From an uncultured Balneola sp. (lineage in GTDB: Bacteria; Bacteroidota; Rhodothermia; Balneolales; Balneolaceae), in contig CABZVB010000015.1 in the NCBI GenBank assembly GCA_902529115.1, positions 1 through 47,922 on the forward strand: a DNA stretch of 47,922 nt, read 5' to 3'. The first letter of the stretch is position 1, and each line of letters opens with the position of its first letter. Positions 1-8,617 of this stretch are shown here, piece after piece. The position numbers and the translations under genes were made by a program. The notes under the pieces are model-generated. The model was not told the DNA's origin. It was given only the letters and a program-made list of their open reading frames with translations, and did not search any database.

Positions 1-815
1 AGATGGCGCCAAGTTTTAATGAGTGGGAAGGCATTTACCCAGTTTAAATCGGATATTGCTTTTTTTTCTGACTTGTCGCGGGCAACCTCCTCTGGTTCAC
101 TTGAACAGAGAAAGCCATTGTAATATTCGTGGGTGATCCGCCGCTGGGTGTCGTAGGTTGGGGCGGCTAGCGATGCGATAAAAGCCAGAGAATCTCCGTA
201 TAGATGGCCCAATATTTGAGCCACAGTCCCGCCTTGGGAATGCCCCACCACTCCGATACGCTTGGGATCAATATCTGGATGCTGCTGTAGAAATTTCACT
301 GCGGCTCGAGCATCATCAGCCCGTTCGTATAAGTCGGTGCGATGCCAACGTCCTTCAGATAAGCCAACCCCCCGTTTGTCAAAATACATTAGAGCAACGC
401 CATGTTGAAGGAAAATCTGTTCTAAATTTTCTCGTACAAAATCAGTATATAAACCGGTATGGGTAGAGTTTGGTCCACTACCAACTAAAAATACAATAGC
501 AGGATGGAGTTGGCTATTCGGATCGAGGAAGATCTCACCTTTGGAATCTCTTGAAGTTTGAGGCTTAACCAGTTCGCCATGTAATTCATAAATCGTATCT
601 TCATATTTTTTTTCAGCTTGACGGGGGGGCAGCGAAGAATCCTGCAGTGCTACCTGCCGGCTGAGCACATTACTTGACTGAAACCAAACATCTTGGCGCT
701 GTTGAGCTTGGAGCTCGGTGATTGAACAGTGAAGCACCCCAACAGCAAGGCCTGCTAATAGTGCAATAACATAACCCGATAATGGGTGAGATATATGGAT
801 AAAAGAGCAATTCAA
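1..815 (-). CDS. alpha/beta hydrolase, partial (C-terminus beyond left edge)
   Basis: An open frame of about 271 codons runs to the window edge without a stop. It has no ATG. After the in-frame stop at 824-822 the first usable start is TTG at 815-813, which gives an N-terminal hydrophobic segment (about residues 9-26) that could be a signal anchor. The core shows an alpha/beta hydrolase pattern: a strand reading PAIVFLVGSGPN, then YFDKRGVGLSEG, and the nucleophile elbow GHSQGG (Ser nucleophile, coded near 235-240). The family includes esterases, peptidases and dienelactone-type hydrolases; the substrate cannot be told. It starts 23 bases after the acyl-CoA dehydrogenase stop, so it is probably in the same transcript. 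The catalytic Asp and His are likely beyond the edge. The fold is fairly certain, the start uncertain. Confidence 0.75.
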   Translation of the reverse strand, partial: MNCSFIHISHPLSGYVIALLAGLAVGVLHCSITELQAQQRQDVWFQSSNVLSRQVALQDSSLPPRQAEKKYEDTIYELHGELVKPQTSRDSKGEIFLDPNSQLHPAIVFLVGSGPNSTHTGLYTDFVRENLEQIFLQHGVALMYFDKRGVGLSEGRWHRTDLYERADDARAAVKFLQQHPDIDPKRIGVVGHSQGGTVAQILGHLYGDSLAFIASLAAPTYDTQRRITHEYYNGFLCSSEPEEVARDKSEKKAISDLNWVNAFPLIKTWRH

Positions 816-838
816 GCCTGTTTATTTCTGGTGAGATC

Positions 839-2044
839 TTAGTTTCCTTTCGGAGCAAAGGCCTGAATTCCTGTAATTTCACGCCCAAGGATGAGCCCAT
901 GAATATCATACGTTCCTTCGTAAGTGTTCACCGATTCCAAATTTACCATATGATGGATAACCCGATAATCGCCTGTAATTCCATTTCCTCCGTGCATATC
1001 TCGCGAAACACGTGCAATTTCCAAGGCTTTTCCGCAGTTATTGCGTTTGGCTAGTGAGGTCATCCCAGGATGATCTCGTCCTGAATCTTTTAATTCACCC
1101 AGGCGAAGCGCCAACATTTGCATGGAGGTAATGTCAGTGAGCATGTTGGCTAATTTGGTCTGGATGAGCTGATTGGCAGCCAGGGGCTGGCCAAATTGTT
1201 TGCGGTCCAGCACGTACTGCCGTGCGCGTTGATAACAAAACTCAGCAGCTCCAATGGTTCCCCAAGCAATTCCATAACGGGCGGAATTCAGGCACATAAA
1301 AGGACCTTTGAGACCTTTGATATCAGGGAACATATTTTCGTCGGGTACAAACACATCGTCAAACACCAACTCTCCGGTTTCACTCGCTCGCAAGCTCATC
1401 TTGTATTTAGTATGCGGAGCACTATAGCCTTTCATCTCCTTTTCAAGAATGAACCCGCGAATAACTCCTGGATCGTCCTTATGTTCTTTGGCTTTAGCCC
1501 AAACTACGGCGATATCGGCGATAGGGGAATTAGTGATCCACATCTTGGCCCCGTTGATTATCCAACCTCCGTCGGTTTTCATGGCTGTGGTGACCATCCC
1601 GCCGGGATCGGAACCATGATCAGGCTCGGTAAGTCCAAAACAGCCTATGATTTCACCAGCTGCTAATCGAGGAATATACTTCTGCTTTTGCTCTTCCGTC
1701 CCGAATATAGAAATAGGATACATAACCAGCGATGACTGCACACTCATGAATGAGCGGTAGCCAGAATCCACTCGTTCCACTTCCCTAGCTACCAGACCAT
1801 AGGCGGTATACGATGCGCCAGCACCCCCATATTCCTCAGGAATATTGACCCCTAACAAGCCCATTTCACCAATTTCTTGGGCAATTGAAATATCGAAAAA
1901 CTCTTCAGTATTACCTTTTAGTACACGCGGTTCAAGCGAGGATTGAGCATAATCACGAGCTGTCTCCATAATTAGGCGATCTTCCTCATTCAATTCGGAT
2001 TCGAATAAAAAAGCATCATCGATATTAAATAAGGTTTTTGACAT
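839..2044 (-). CDS. gcdH: glutaryl-CoA dehydrogenase (acyl-CoA dehydrogenase family)
   Basis: A 401-residue FAD flavoenzyme of full family length. Glutaryl-CoA dehydrogenase oxidises and decarboxylates glutaryl-CoA to crotonyl-CoA in lysine, tryptophan and aromatic degradation, passing electrons to an electron transfer flavoprotein. The catalytic base is Glu376 in [15 protein letters not shown]. Arg97 in [15 protein letters not shown] matches the arginine that binds the substrate carboxylate in GCDH and is absent from ordinary acyl-CoA dehydrogenases. The FAD/substrate loop [16 protein letters not shown] is also typical. It lies downstream of fixX on the same strand after a 227-base gap, so it may have its own promoter. 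The adjacent fix genes supply a plausible electron acceptor. Another short-chain dicarboxylyl-CoA dehydrogenase is possible but less likely. Confidence 0.88.
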   Translation of the reverse strand: MSKTLFNIDDAFLFESELNEEDRLIMETARDYAQSSLEPRVLKGNTEEFFDISIAQEIGEMGLLGVNIPEEYGGAGASYTAYGLVAREVERVDSGYRSFMSVQSSLVMYPISIFGTEEQKQKYIPRLAAGEIIGCFGLTEPDHGSDPGGMVTTAMKTDGGWIINGAKMWITNSPIADIAVVWAKAKEHKDDPGVIRGFILEKEMKGYSAPHTKYKMSLRASETGELVFDDVFVPDENMFPDIKGLKGPFMCLNSARYGIAWGTIGAAEFCYQRARQYVLDRKQFGQPLAANQLIQTKLANMLTDITSMQMLALRLGELKDSGRDHPGMTSLAKRNNCGKALEIARVSRDMHGGNGITGDYRVIHHMVNLESVNTYEGTYDIHGLILGREITGIQAFAPKGN

Positions 2045-2271
2045 GATATCGTTGTTTTAAGTCAATTAGGCGTGTTATAAAAAAATATTTACTACTGTTA
2101 AATTTAGTGAAAAGATGGATCAATGTTGGAATATGCAGCAAAATCTTTTTCCGTTATGTCCGGCAGCAAATATCCTCAGAATAGGTCTTGATTTCCTATT
2201 AGTGACATCTTTTATAATTTTAATTATGACTTCTCTTAAAAATACACATTTAATTATTTTACTCAGTCTAA

Positions 2272-2643
2272 TTACCCATAATTCCAGTTCACTCCGCGTC
2301 CATTTTCTGGGTCCGGGAAATTCCAATCCACTGCGCCTTGATCGCAGGCGTACATACAAGTGCCGCATTCGATGCAATCCTCCACCTGAAAATGCACTTT
2401 TTTATGCTCATCTAAAGTGTAGCAATTGGCCGGGCACACCCAGGTGGTGCAGTTATGAGGACAGCTGCTGTTACAGATGTGGGTATCCACTACGATATGC
2501 GGTTTTATTTCGCTACGACTTTGATTTCGGTAACCTACTAAGCCCAAACGTTCGACTAGAGAGGCACCTGATTTTTTTGGCTTATTGTTCTCTAATGTCG
2601 TGTTTTCCATCTTCTCGCTACCCATCTCATAGTCCTTAGTCAT
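2272..2643 (-). CDS. fixX: FixX-like ferredoxin of the ETF:quinone oxidoreductase
   Basis: A 123-residue ferredoxin-like protein, the iron-sulfur partner of FixC. Two cysteine groups are visible: Cys57, 61, 65, 70 and 74, then Cys90, 93, 96 and 100 in CIECGTCMYAC. This suggests two [4Fe-4S] clusters. The C-terminus (VDWNFPDPENGRGVNW...) fits the FixX/ETF-QO pattern of an aromatic-rich end after the last cluster. The first 45 or so residues are a polar extension longer than in typical FixX of about 95-100 residues; Met12 is an alternative start. ATG overlaps the fixC stop as ATGA (4 bases), indicating translational coupling. In the cell it should link FixC flavin to membrane quinone, or to a low-potential acceptor if the complex bifurcates. 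Confidence 0.87.
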   Translation of the reverse strand: MTKDYEMGSEKMENTTLENNKPKKSGASLVERLGLVGYRNQSRSEIKPHIVVDTHICNSSCPHNCTTWVCPANCYTLDEHKKVHFQVEDCIECGTCMYACDQGAVDWNFPDPENGRGVNWNYG

Positions 2644-3968
2644 AATGATCTCCCGGCTTTAATTCCAAATTTAGCCATTTCCCATAAGCTCGAATATTCG
2701 CGAACAGCTCCTAAAAACATATCTTTCGACTTTGCCGTGGGTTTGTTATTAATGCTAAAAAACTTTCGCCCAAAATCACAGAAAATATTAGGCACTTTGT
2801 GTTGCATAATAGGATCATGCAGCAGATGCACCGCATCTTGAAACCCGCTAATATCCTTCATAATATAGCTGGCATCTAGTTTTTTGCGGTACTCAGCCAG
2901 TTTCCCTTTTGAATAATCACCCGCAGCTTTAGCTTCTATGACTGTTTCCGCTGCCAAAATCCCAGACCGCATCGCATAATCCATCCCTTGAATAGCCTTA
3001 CCTGCATTCAGCAGTAAATTCGCTGCTTCCCCGGCAACTAACACTCCATCTCCGTACACCTCACGCGGCATGGCTCGCATGTCTCCTGAGGAAACCACAT
3101 GGGCCGAATACTCCACCACTTCTCCGCCCAAGATGGCATCGGCGACCATCGGATGCGTTTTAAAATGACTCAATATATCATGCGGAGATTTTTTCTGCGC
3201 TCGAAGCTCAGCAATACTCAGCACCAGACCCACCGAAAGGGTATCCTTGTTGGTATATAAAAAGCCGCCGCCTTCTATGCCATCAGTCGCCCATCCTACA
3301 AACTCGTTACTCATGCCCGAGCGTCCACGCAACTGAAAGCGATCTTCCAGTCGCTGTTGATCAAAACGAATGATCTCCTTAATACCAGTAAGCATATGAT
3401 CGGCGGGCACATAATCGGTTTGCAAACCCACTTGCCGCGTCAACAAATTATTCACGCCCTCGGCAATAATCACCACCTGCGCATCAAACTCCTCATCTCC
3501 AGTTTTTATCCCCACCGCGCGACCGCCTTCCATCAGCACCTGATCCACTTTAATATCGGTGGCAATTAAGGATTCCTCGGCGTAGTCACTCGCGTCAATA
3601 GTCTCTTGCACTTTTCCAGCTAACCAGTTATCAAAACGTGCCCGAAGCACCACCACGCCGGTATAGGGAGGTTGGTTCCAGTGACTCGACTTAAAATCAA
3701 GGGTGAAGGCCGACTGCTCATCCATTAGGCTAAGGCGACGATGATTCACAAACCTTTCCCATCCGCCGTCTTCTTCCTCCCAGTATTGCGGCACCAACTT
3801 AGCTAAATCTTTTCCCCAAAGCACCCCCCCCGATACATTCTTCGCTCCGGCAAATTCTCCGCGCTCTACCAATAGGAATTTTGCATTCGCCCGCGCCAAG
3901 GTCATGGCAGCCGACAATCCAGCAATCCCACCTCCAATGATAATTGCATCGAAGCGTTCATCCTCCAT
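2640..3968 (-). CDS. fixC: FixC-like electron-transfer flavoprotein:quinone oxidoreductase, flavin subunit
   Basis: A 442-residue flavoprotein. It has an N-terminal dinucleotide-binding motif (GGGIAGLSAAMTLA, about residues 12-25) and a second FAD-contact region GDGVLVAGEAANLLLNAG (about 308-325) followed by GMDYAMRSGILAAET. The family takes electrons from ETF (FixAB) and hands them to quinone through FixX; in eukaryotes FixC and FixX are one fused protein. The gene lies one base after fixB and overlaps fixX by four bases, so fixABCX is a single translation-coupled operon. No nif genes are in view, so a nitrogen-fixation role is not suggested; fatty-acid, amino-acid or carnitine-type oxidation fits better. 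Confidence 0.9.
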   Translation of the reverse strand: MEDERFDAIIIGGGIAGLSAAMTLARANAKFLLVERGEFAGAKNVSGGVLWGKDLAKLVPQYWEEEDGGWERFVNHRRLSLMDEQSAFTLDFKSSHWNQPPYTGVVVLRARFDNWLAGKVQETIDASDYAEESLIATDIKVDQVLMEGGRAVGIKTGDEEFDAQVVIIAEGVNNLLTRQVGLQTDYVPADHMLTGIKEIIRFDQQRLEDRFQLRGRSGMSNEFVGWATDGIEGGGFLYTNKDTLSVGLVLSIAELRAQKKSPHDILSHFKTHPMVADAILGGEVVEYSAHVVSSGDMRAMPREVYGDGVLVAGEAANLLLNAGKAIQGMDYAMRSGILAAETVIEAKAAGDYSKGKLAEYRKKLDASYIMKDISGFQDAVHLLHDPIMQHKVPNIFCDFGRKFFSINNKPTAKSKDMFLGAVREYSSLWEMAKFGIKAGRSL

Positions 3969-3969
3969 G

Positions 3970-5031
3970 TTATCCTTTTCGTCGTTTAATTTCGGCGATG
4001 AGGGCCGGTAATACTTCGTATAAATCCCCTACGATGCCGTAGTCAGCCACTTCGAAAATGGGTGCATCCGCGTCTTTGTTCACTGCCACGATCACCTTCG
4101 AATTTGTGATTCCCGCCACGTGTTGAATGGCGCCTGAGATCCCCACTGCTATATACAACTGCGGTGATACTACTTTCCCGGTCTGCCCTATTTGCATGCT
4201 CGGATCATATACTCCCGCCTCGGTTAAAGCTCGTGAAGCCCCGATTCCGGCGTTCAATAAGTCCGCCAATTCGTCGATCAAAGCCTTGGCCGTCTCGTCT
4301 TTGACCCCTCGACCTGCCGCCACAATAGCTTCAGCTTCGTTCAAATCGATGGTATCAGCGGCAGCTGTGATGATCTCTCGAATCTGCGTGTGTAGCTTCG
4401 AATCGGTGTGTTCAATTGACACGTGTTGATGAGAAATCGTATTCGCATCATAGTCCCCATCTGATCCCAATGCCGCCTGGTCTATAATCCCATACGAACC
4501 CGATCGCACTGACACCATTACATGGTTCGCAGTAGCTTGCACCTTCGTCTGGGCTTTGGAGGCCATCACTGGTCGAGTGGCATTTAGTTGTATTCCGTCA
4601 TTTTCAGCAGATATCTCAAACTCCGATACATCCGCAATCACGCTCGCGCCCAATCGCATTGACAAAGCCCCTAAAATATCTTTCACCCCTTCGGTAGATG
4701 CCATAGCAATTACGCTGTGTTTGGTTCCGTCGCCCGTAGCCTGCGTATGAGCCGACTGCACGGCCGAAAGTAGTGCTTGATTGTTATGCTCTTTAAAAGC
4801 TTCATCCGTCGCCGACCATACCTTATCTACATTGTATGCGCCAATTTCAGCGGACCATTTGGCTGCGTCCCAACCCGCTACTTCAGGGGAACAAACCACT
4901 GCGTGTAGTTCGGCGCTGTCACCACTGCTTTTACAGATGCTGTCCACCAATTCCCGACCTCGTGACAATACCTCGAGCGATGAGCGTTTGATGCCTCCGT
5001 TTTGAACCGTGAGTAGATGTAAAAAAATCAT
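3970..5031 (-). CDS. fixB: electron transfer flavoprotein alpha subunit (EtfA/FixB)
   Basis: A 353-residue ETF alpha subunit. The C-terminal FAD-binding domain is intact: AAGRGVKDETAK, GASRALTEAGVYD, IGQTGKVVSPQLYIAVGISGAIQH and IVAVNKDADAPIFEVADYGIVGD. These match the conserved ETF-alpha signature closely. The N-terminal half is the variable domain that packs on EtfB. It follows fixA with a 4-base stop/start overlap. It functions as a heterodimer with FixA, carrying electrons from acyl-CoA dehydrogenases to FixCX. Because it sits with fixC and fixX it is called fixB, but it could serve the cell as its general EtfA. Confidence 0.92.
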   Translation of the reverse strand: MIFLHLLTVQNGGIKRSSLEVLSRGRELVDSICKSSGDSAELHAVVCSPEVAGWDAAKWSAEIGAYNVDKVWSATDEAFKEHNNQALLSAVQSAHTQATGDGTKHSVIAMASTEGVKDILGALSMRLGASVIADVSEFEISAENDGIQLNATRPVMASKAQTKVQATANHVMVSVRSGSYGIIDQAALGSDGDYDANTISHQHVSIEHTDSKLHTQIREIITAAADTIDLNEAEAIVAAGRGVKDETAKALIDELADLLNAGIGASRALTEAGVYDPSMQIGQTGKVVSPQLYIAVGISGAIQHVAGITNSKVIVAVNKDADAPIFEVADYGIVGDLYEVLPALIAEIKRRKG

Positions 5032-5810
5032 GAGAGTAAATCGTTTTTTTCTAGTATTTCGGCTACCCAGCCCGCATCTTCCGCGGCGCCCTCGCTAAAT
5101 TTTTGCCCAGCCTGTCGAGCTGGTATGTCTCTGTACGCGGTAATGCGTGTTTTGGGCGCCACATCACCCTCACTCACACCAAGGTCACTTAAGCTCAACA
5201 CGTCCAAAGGCTTTTTCTTCGAAGCCATAATGCCTTTTAGCTTGGGGATGCGAGGCTCATTCATATCGTTGGAGCAGGTAATTAGGCATCCGGCTCCGGC
5301 AGCCACCATTTCTTGTCCGCTGTCGCCTTGGCGTTTCACCAAAAACCCGCCACTAGCTTCTCGCGAAATACCCACCGCATTGGATACATAGGGTATCACT
5401 AATAATTCTGCCACCATACTTCCTGTGAGTCCAGCGTCAGTGTCTTGTGACTGTTTACCAAAAAAGAGGGCATCATAGCTTTGTTTGCTGAAATAGGCCG
5501 CTAATACCTTTGCAAAACTCGAAGAATCCATGCCAACTGTTGCTTCGACGTTTTCCGTTGAAATAAGCACTGCTGAATCGGCGCCCATAGCCAAGGCTTT
5601 TCTCAAGGTTTCGGCCGCTTTTGCAAGCCCCACGCTCACGACCACAACCTCTCCACCATGTGCTTCTTTTAGCACCAAAGCTTCTTCCACTGCCGAGGCA
5701 TCATAAGCATTAAGCACAGCTCGATCAAGATCCATGATTAGTTCATCATTCTTAATTTGCATAGGAGCCGAAACGTCTGGCACCATCTTTATACTTACGA
5801 AAATTTTCAT
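5028..5810 (-). CDS. fixA: electron transfer flavoprotein beta subunit (EtfB/FixA)
   Basis: A 260-residue ETF beta subunit and first gene of the fixABCX run. Visible family marks are the start MKIFVSIKMVPD, MGADSAVLI (about residues 76-84), the nucleotide-site segment FFGKQSQDTDAGLTGSMVAE (about 116-135) and PRIPKLKGIMASKKKPLD (about 186-203). EtfB binds AMP in ordinary ETFs and NADH plus a second FAD in electron-bifurcating Fix-type ETFs. Which applies here cannot be decided by eye. No Shine-Dalgarno is seen upstream of the ATG. The gene is divergent from metK across a 258-base spacer that should hold both promoters. Confidence 0.92.
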   Translation of the reverse strand: MKIFVSIKMVPDVSAPMQIKNDELIMDLDRAVLNAYDASAVEEALVLKEAHGGEVVVVSVGLAKAAETLRKALAMGADSAVLISTENVEATVGMDSSSFAKVLAAYFSKQSYDALFFGKQSQDTDAGLTGSMVAELLVIPYVSNAVGISREASGGFLVKRQGDSGQEMVAAGAGCLITCSNDMNEPRIPKLKGIMASKKKPLDVLSLSDLGVSEGDVAPKTRITAYRDIPARQAGQKFSEGAAEDAGWVAEILEKNDLLS

Positions 5811-6068
5811 AGCTTAGTATCTTGTGTTTCGTTTACGAAAACCGCTTTTTTGCGTCGAATTGACCGTTTTATTGTACTTATTCCAATATACAAAAAGGAA
5901 GGGATAATGCCTTTGGATTCTGTAAAATTACCTAATCATGTCAGTGAAATTTAAAAATTAGCTTAATGTGACTTAAACTAAGTTTTAACCAACTGAACAT
6001 AAATAGTCATTACAGAATACTGCTAAAAAAGTGTTATTATTGTTATTCATTAAAACAATCTATGGTAT
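5811..6068. other. divergent intergenic region between fixA and metK
   Basis: This 258-base AT-rich spacer must contain the fixABCX promoter (minus) and the metK promoter (plus). A small inverted repeat (TTTCG-TTTA-CGAAA, about 5827-5840) lies just upstream of the fixA start and could be an operator, but a 5-bp stem is weak. No SAM riboswitch architecture was recognised before metK and no Shine-Dalgarno precedes either gene. A plus-strand reading frame across it has no recognisable product. Confidence 0.4.
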
Positions 6069-7331
6069 ATGTCTTATTATTTTACGTCTGAATCGGTAAG
6101 TGAGGGACACCCCGATAAAGTTTCTGATCAAATTAGTGACGCCCTATTAGATAATTTTTTGGCTTTTGATCCTAGCTCCAAAGTAGCTTGTGAAACATTA
6201 GTTACTACAGGACAAATTGTGTTAGCCGGTGAAGTTAAAAGTGATACCTATGTAGATTTACAACAAGTCGCTAGAGATGTGGTTAATGACATTGGGTACA
6301 CTAAAGCTGAATATCAATTCAATGGGGACTCTTGCGGGGTCATTTCTTTAATTCATGAACAGTCGCAGGACATCAATCAAGGTGTTGATCGCGCAAAACC
6401 TGAAGAGCAAGGGGCGGGTGATCAAGGTATGATGTTTGGTTACGCAACAAATGAAACTGATAATTATATGCCGCTTGCGCTCGATATCTCTCATAAAATT
6501 TTGCAAGAATTAGCGGAAGAGCGCAGAAAAAAAGGGGGCATTTCTTATTTACGTCCTGACGCTAAATCTCAAGTTACTATTGAATACAGTGACGATCACG
6601 TACCTATAAAAATTGACACAATTGTAGTATCAACTCAGCATGATACATTTGATGTGGATGATCATAAAATGCTCTCCCAAATCAAGTCAGATATAATCGC
6701 AAATATTATTCCACGAGTAAAAGCACACTATCCAGATTATATTCAGAAACTATTTGAAGGAGATATCATCTATCACTTAAACCCAACAGGTAAATTTGTG
6801 ATTGGTGGCCCTCATGGTGATACCGGCTTAACCGGGCGAAAGATAATCGTTGATACTTATGGAGGTAAAGGAGCCCACGGGGGAGGAGCCTTCTCTGGTA
6901 AAGACCCATCAAAAGTTGACCGTTCAGCTGCTTATGCCACCAGGCATATTGCAAAAAATCTTGTGGCGGCAGGGGTCTGTGATCAAGCGTTGGTTCAGAT
7001 TTCCTATGCCATAGGGGTTGTAGAACCTACATCCTTATCTATAGACACTTACGGGTCGTCTAAAATTAATCAAAGTGACAGTGAAATTGCACGCATGATT
7101 AAAGATAATTTGTCATTAACCCCATACCAAATAGAGCAAAGACTAAAATTACGTAATCCTATTTATTTAGAAACCGCAGCGTACGGACATATGGGGAGAA
7201 AACATCAAAAAGTAACAAAATTCTTTGAATCCCCTTATAACGGCAAGGTTCAAAAAGAAGTCGAGTTATTTACATGGGAGAAGTTAGATCTAGTGGAAAC
7301 CTTTAAAGCATTATTTAATATCACATCATAA
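6069..7331 (+). CDS. metK: S-adenosylmethionine synthetase
   Basis: A 420-residue methionine adenosyltransferase, making SAM from methionine and ATP in the cytoplasm. All three domains are present. Visible motifs are SVSEGHPDKVSDQISDA (ATP/Mg, about residues 9-25), GAGDQGMMFGYA (about 116-127), GPHGDTGLTGRKIIVDTYGG (about 248-267) and the P-loop-like GGGAFSGKDPSKVDRSA. The C-terminal tail (ELFTWEKLDLVETFK) is longer than in the E. coli enzyme and common in the Bacteroidota-side form. It is a single gene, convergent with the DUF4835 gene. Its base composition is more AT-rich than the fix genes to the left, which may reflect different history or just codon choice. Confidence 0.96.
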   Translation: MSYYFTSESVSEGHPDKVSDQISDALLDNFLAFDPSSKVACETLVTTGQIVLAGEVKSDTYVDLQQVARDVVNDIGYTKAEYQFNGDSCGVISLIHEQSQDINQGVDRAKPEEQGAGDQGMMFGYATNETDNYMPLALDISHKILQELAEERRKKGGISYLRPDAKSQVTIEYSDDHVPIKIDTIVVSTQHDTFDVDDHKMLSQIKSDIIANIIPRVKAHYPDYIQKLFEGDIIYHLNPTGKFVIGGPHGDTGLTGRKIIVDTYGGKGAHGGGAFSGKDPSKVDRSAAYATRHIAKNLVAAGVCDQALVQISYAIGVVEPTSLSIDTYGSSKINQSDSEIARMIKDNLSLTPYQIEQRLKLRNPIYLETAAYGHMGRKHQKVTKFFESPYNGKVQKEVELFTWEKLDLVETFKALFNITS

Positions 7332-7399
7332 GCAAAATTGACGAAACAACTCTTATACCATGCAAAGTTAAAGATATCGCTTTGTAGAAATATCAAATA

Positions 7400-8311
7400 T
7401 TATTGCAAATCTTTGTAATCGCTCAGATGGGCTTGGTCAGTCTCGCTTAAAATAGTATATGCTGCTAAACGAACATTGCTCTCTGCGTCGGTGAGCATAG
7501 CAGCGATTTCACGAGACTTTGAATCGAAAAACAGATCAAATAAAAAATTACTGGTTGACCGCCGTTTGGTCGTCTGAATGAGCTCCAATGCCGCTAATGC
7601 CGCTGCCCTGGCCTGGTCCGGGTTCTGGGTAAAGCTGTCCAAAGCTTCTCTATGATACTTATAGTACGCTAGGCGCAAATCATTATAGCTGGAATTCATC
7701 ATATCGGCCACTAAGGTAAAGCGGTTTCGCCGGTTATTTGACGAACGCGTCCACCCAATGGTGTTTGAACTCTGCGCCAAATCTACTACATCCTGCGCCT
7801 TCGCAAAGTAGTCGCTGCCGCCTAGCTCGGAAAAACTATCAAAATCATAACCCAGGATTAGATAGGCATAATAATCGATAAACCCAGTCAGCGCCTCAAA
7901 ACTAAGCTCATCGTGTACCAAACTACGCCCCTCGGGATAAGAAAACTGCCACGCTTGGTCACTCAAAATTATTGACGTAGTCTCTTGCATAGTCCCATAT
8001 ATTGGTCTTCTTGCAGAAATCACCACCTCCGCTGAATAGGTATAATTCGTATTAGCTGATGTTAAAACGACGCTTATTTGACAATTGATACGCTCATGCT
8101 CGAGCACCTCTGTTTCCGTCCACCGAAAGTCGTTGATATAAGCGGTGAGCTCATTAGCTAGACTTTGTTTTATGTAATCGTAGGATGTCCCTTCTAGCTG
8201 CTCATCATTAATATTTACAGTGCAGTTGAACTCCTGAGCCACTGCCTTTACACTGGTAAATAGACTAAAATAACACAAAAAAGCCACAACTAGCTGTAAA
8301 TCAAAGCGCAT
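7400..8311 (-). CDS. DUF4835 family secreted protein
   Basis: About 303 residues from the chosen ATG at 8311. An in-frame ATG further upstream (8410) would add 33 residues lacking signal-peptide character, whereas the start at 8311 gives a clean signal sequence (basic MRF, hydrophobic core, cleavage near AVAQ-EFNCTV). The mature start EFNCTVNINDEQLEGT, followed by an FINDFRWTETE-like segment and later GYDFDSFSELGGSDYF, matches the DUF4835 family, widespread in Bacteroidota and relatives. Its role is not established; it is predicted to be periplasmic or outer-membrane associated. In many Bacteroidota it neighbours coaBC and recN, which are not seen here. The C-terminal region (SREIAAMLTDAESNVRLAAY) is helical. 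Confidence 0.8.
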   Translation of the reverse strand: MRFDLQLVVAFLCYFSLFTSVKAVAQEFNCTVNINDEQLEGTSYDYIKQSLANELTAYINDFRWTETEVLEHERINCQISVVLTSANTNYTYSAEVVISARRPIYGTMQETTSIILSDQAWQFSYPEGRSLVHDELSFEALTGFIDYYAYLILGYDFDSFSELGGSDYFAKAQDVVDLAQSSNTIGWTRSSNNRRNRFTLVADMMNSSYNDLRLAYYKYHREALDSFTQNPDQARAAALAALELIQTTKRRSTSNFLFDLFFDSKSREIAAMLTDAESNVRLAAYTILSETDQAHLSDYKDLQ

Positions 8312-8617
8312 ACTATAAAGACTAGTGTTTTTAGGATTATTATTTTTAAGCCGTAAAATATAAAAGAATCCTAAAAAAAATATCTCAGACTCTGGGCATG
8401 GATCTGACATAGCTCAGCGCTTTGGAATTCAACATAACACGCTGAAATCACAAATGATTATTCGTTGGAAGTGAAGGCTGTTATTTGACTTTTTTTACCA
8501 TAAAGATTTTGCCAAATTCTAGTATCTTTAAAATCATAGCATAAGATCATTGTAATACAGAAAAGCTTACGGTTGGTACAAAAAGTTTTTGAGGGTATAT
8601 TTATGTAAATTTTAGGT
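8312..8617. promoter_or_regulatory. divergent promoter region, DUF4835 gene and exopolysaccharide operon
   Basis: A 306-base AT-rich spacer upstream of two divergent genes. It should carry the promoter for the plus-strand polysaccharide genes. A TTGACT followed by a T-run is visible near 8486, but no convincing -10 or Bacteroidota-type TAnnTTTG lies at the right distance, so no exact promoter is called. Part of the left side (to 8410) is an in-frame upstream extension of the DUF4835 frame that is not thought to be translated. Confidence 0.4.

Noticed and set aside
1196-1666. Plus-strand open frame of 156 codons opposite gcdH
   Set aside because: The opposite strand encodes a well-conserved acyl-CoA dehydrogenase; this frame has no coding features.
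2115-2639. Plus-strand open frame of 174 codons opposite fixX
   Set aside because: It lies almost wholly antisense to the cysteine-motif-bearing fixX gene, has no recognisable domain and composition of a shadow frame.
5811-6068. SAM-responsive riboswitch upstream of metK
   Set aside because: No paired helices or conserved core of a known SAM riboswitch class could be traced; only a 5-bp inverted repeat near fixA.
8480-8520. Exact promoter before the exopolysaccharide operon (TTGACT near 8486)
   Set aside because: No acceptable -10 element at normal spacing and no Bacteroidota-type TAnnTTTG, so only a general promoter region is called.
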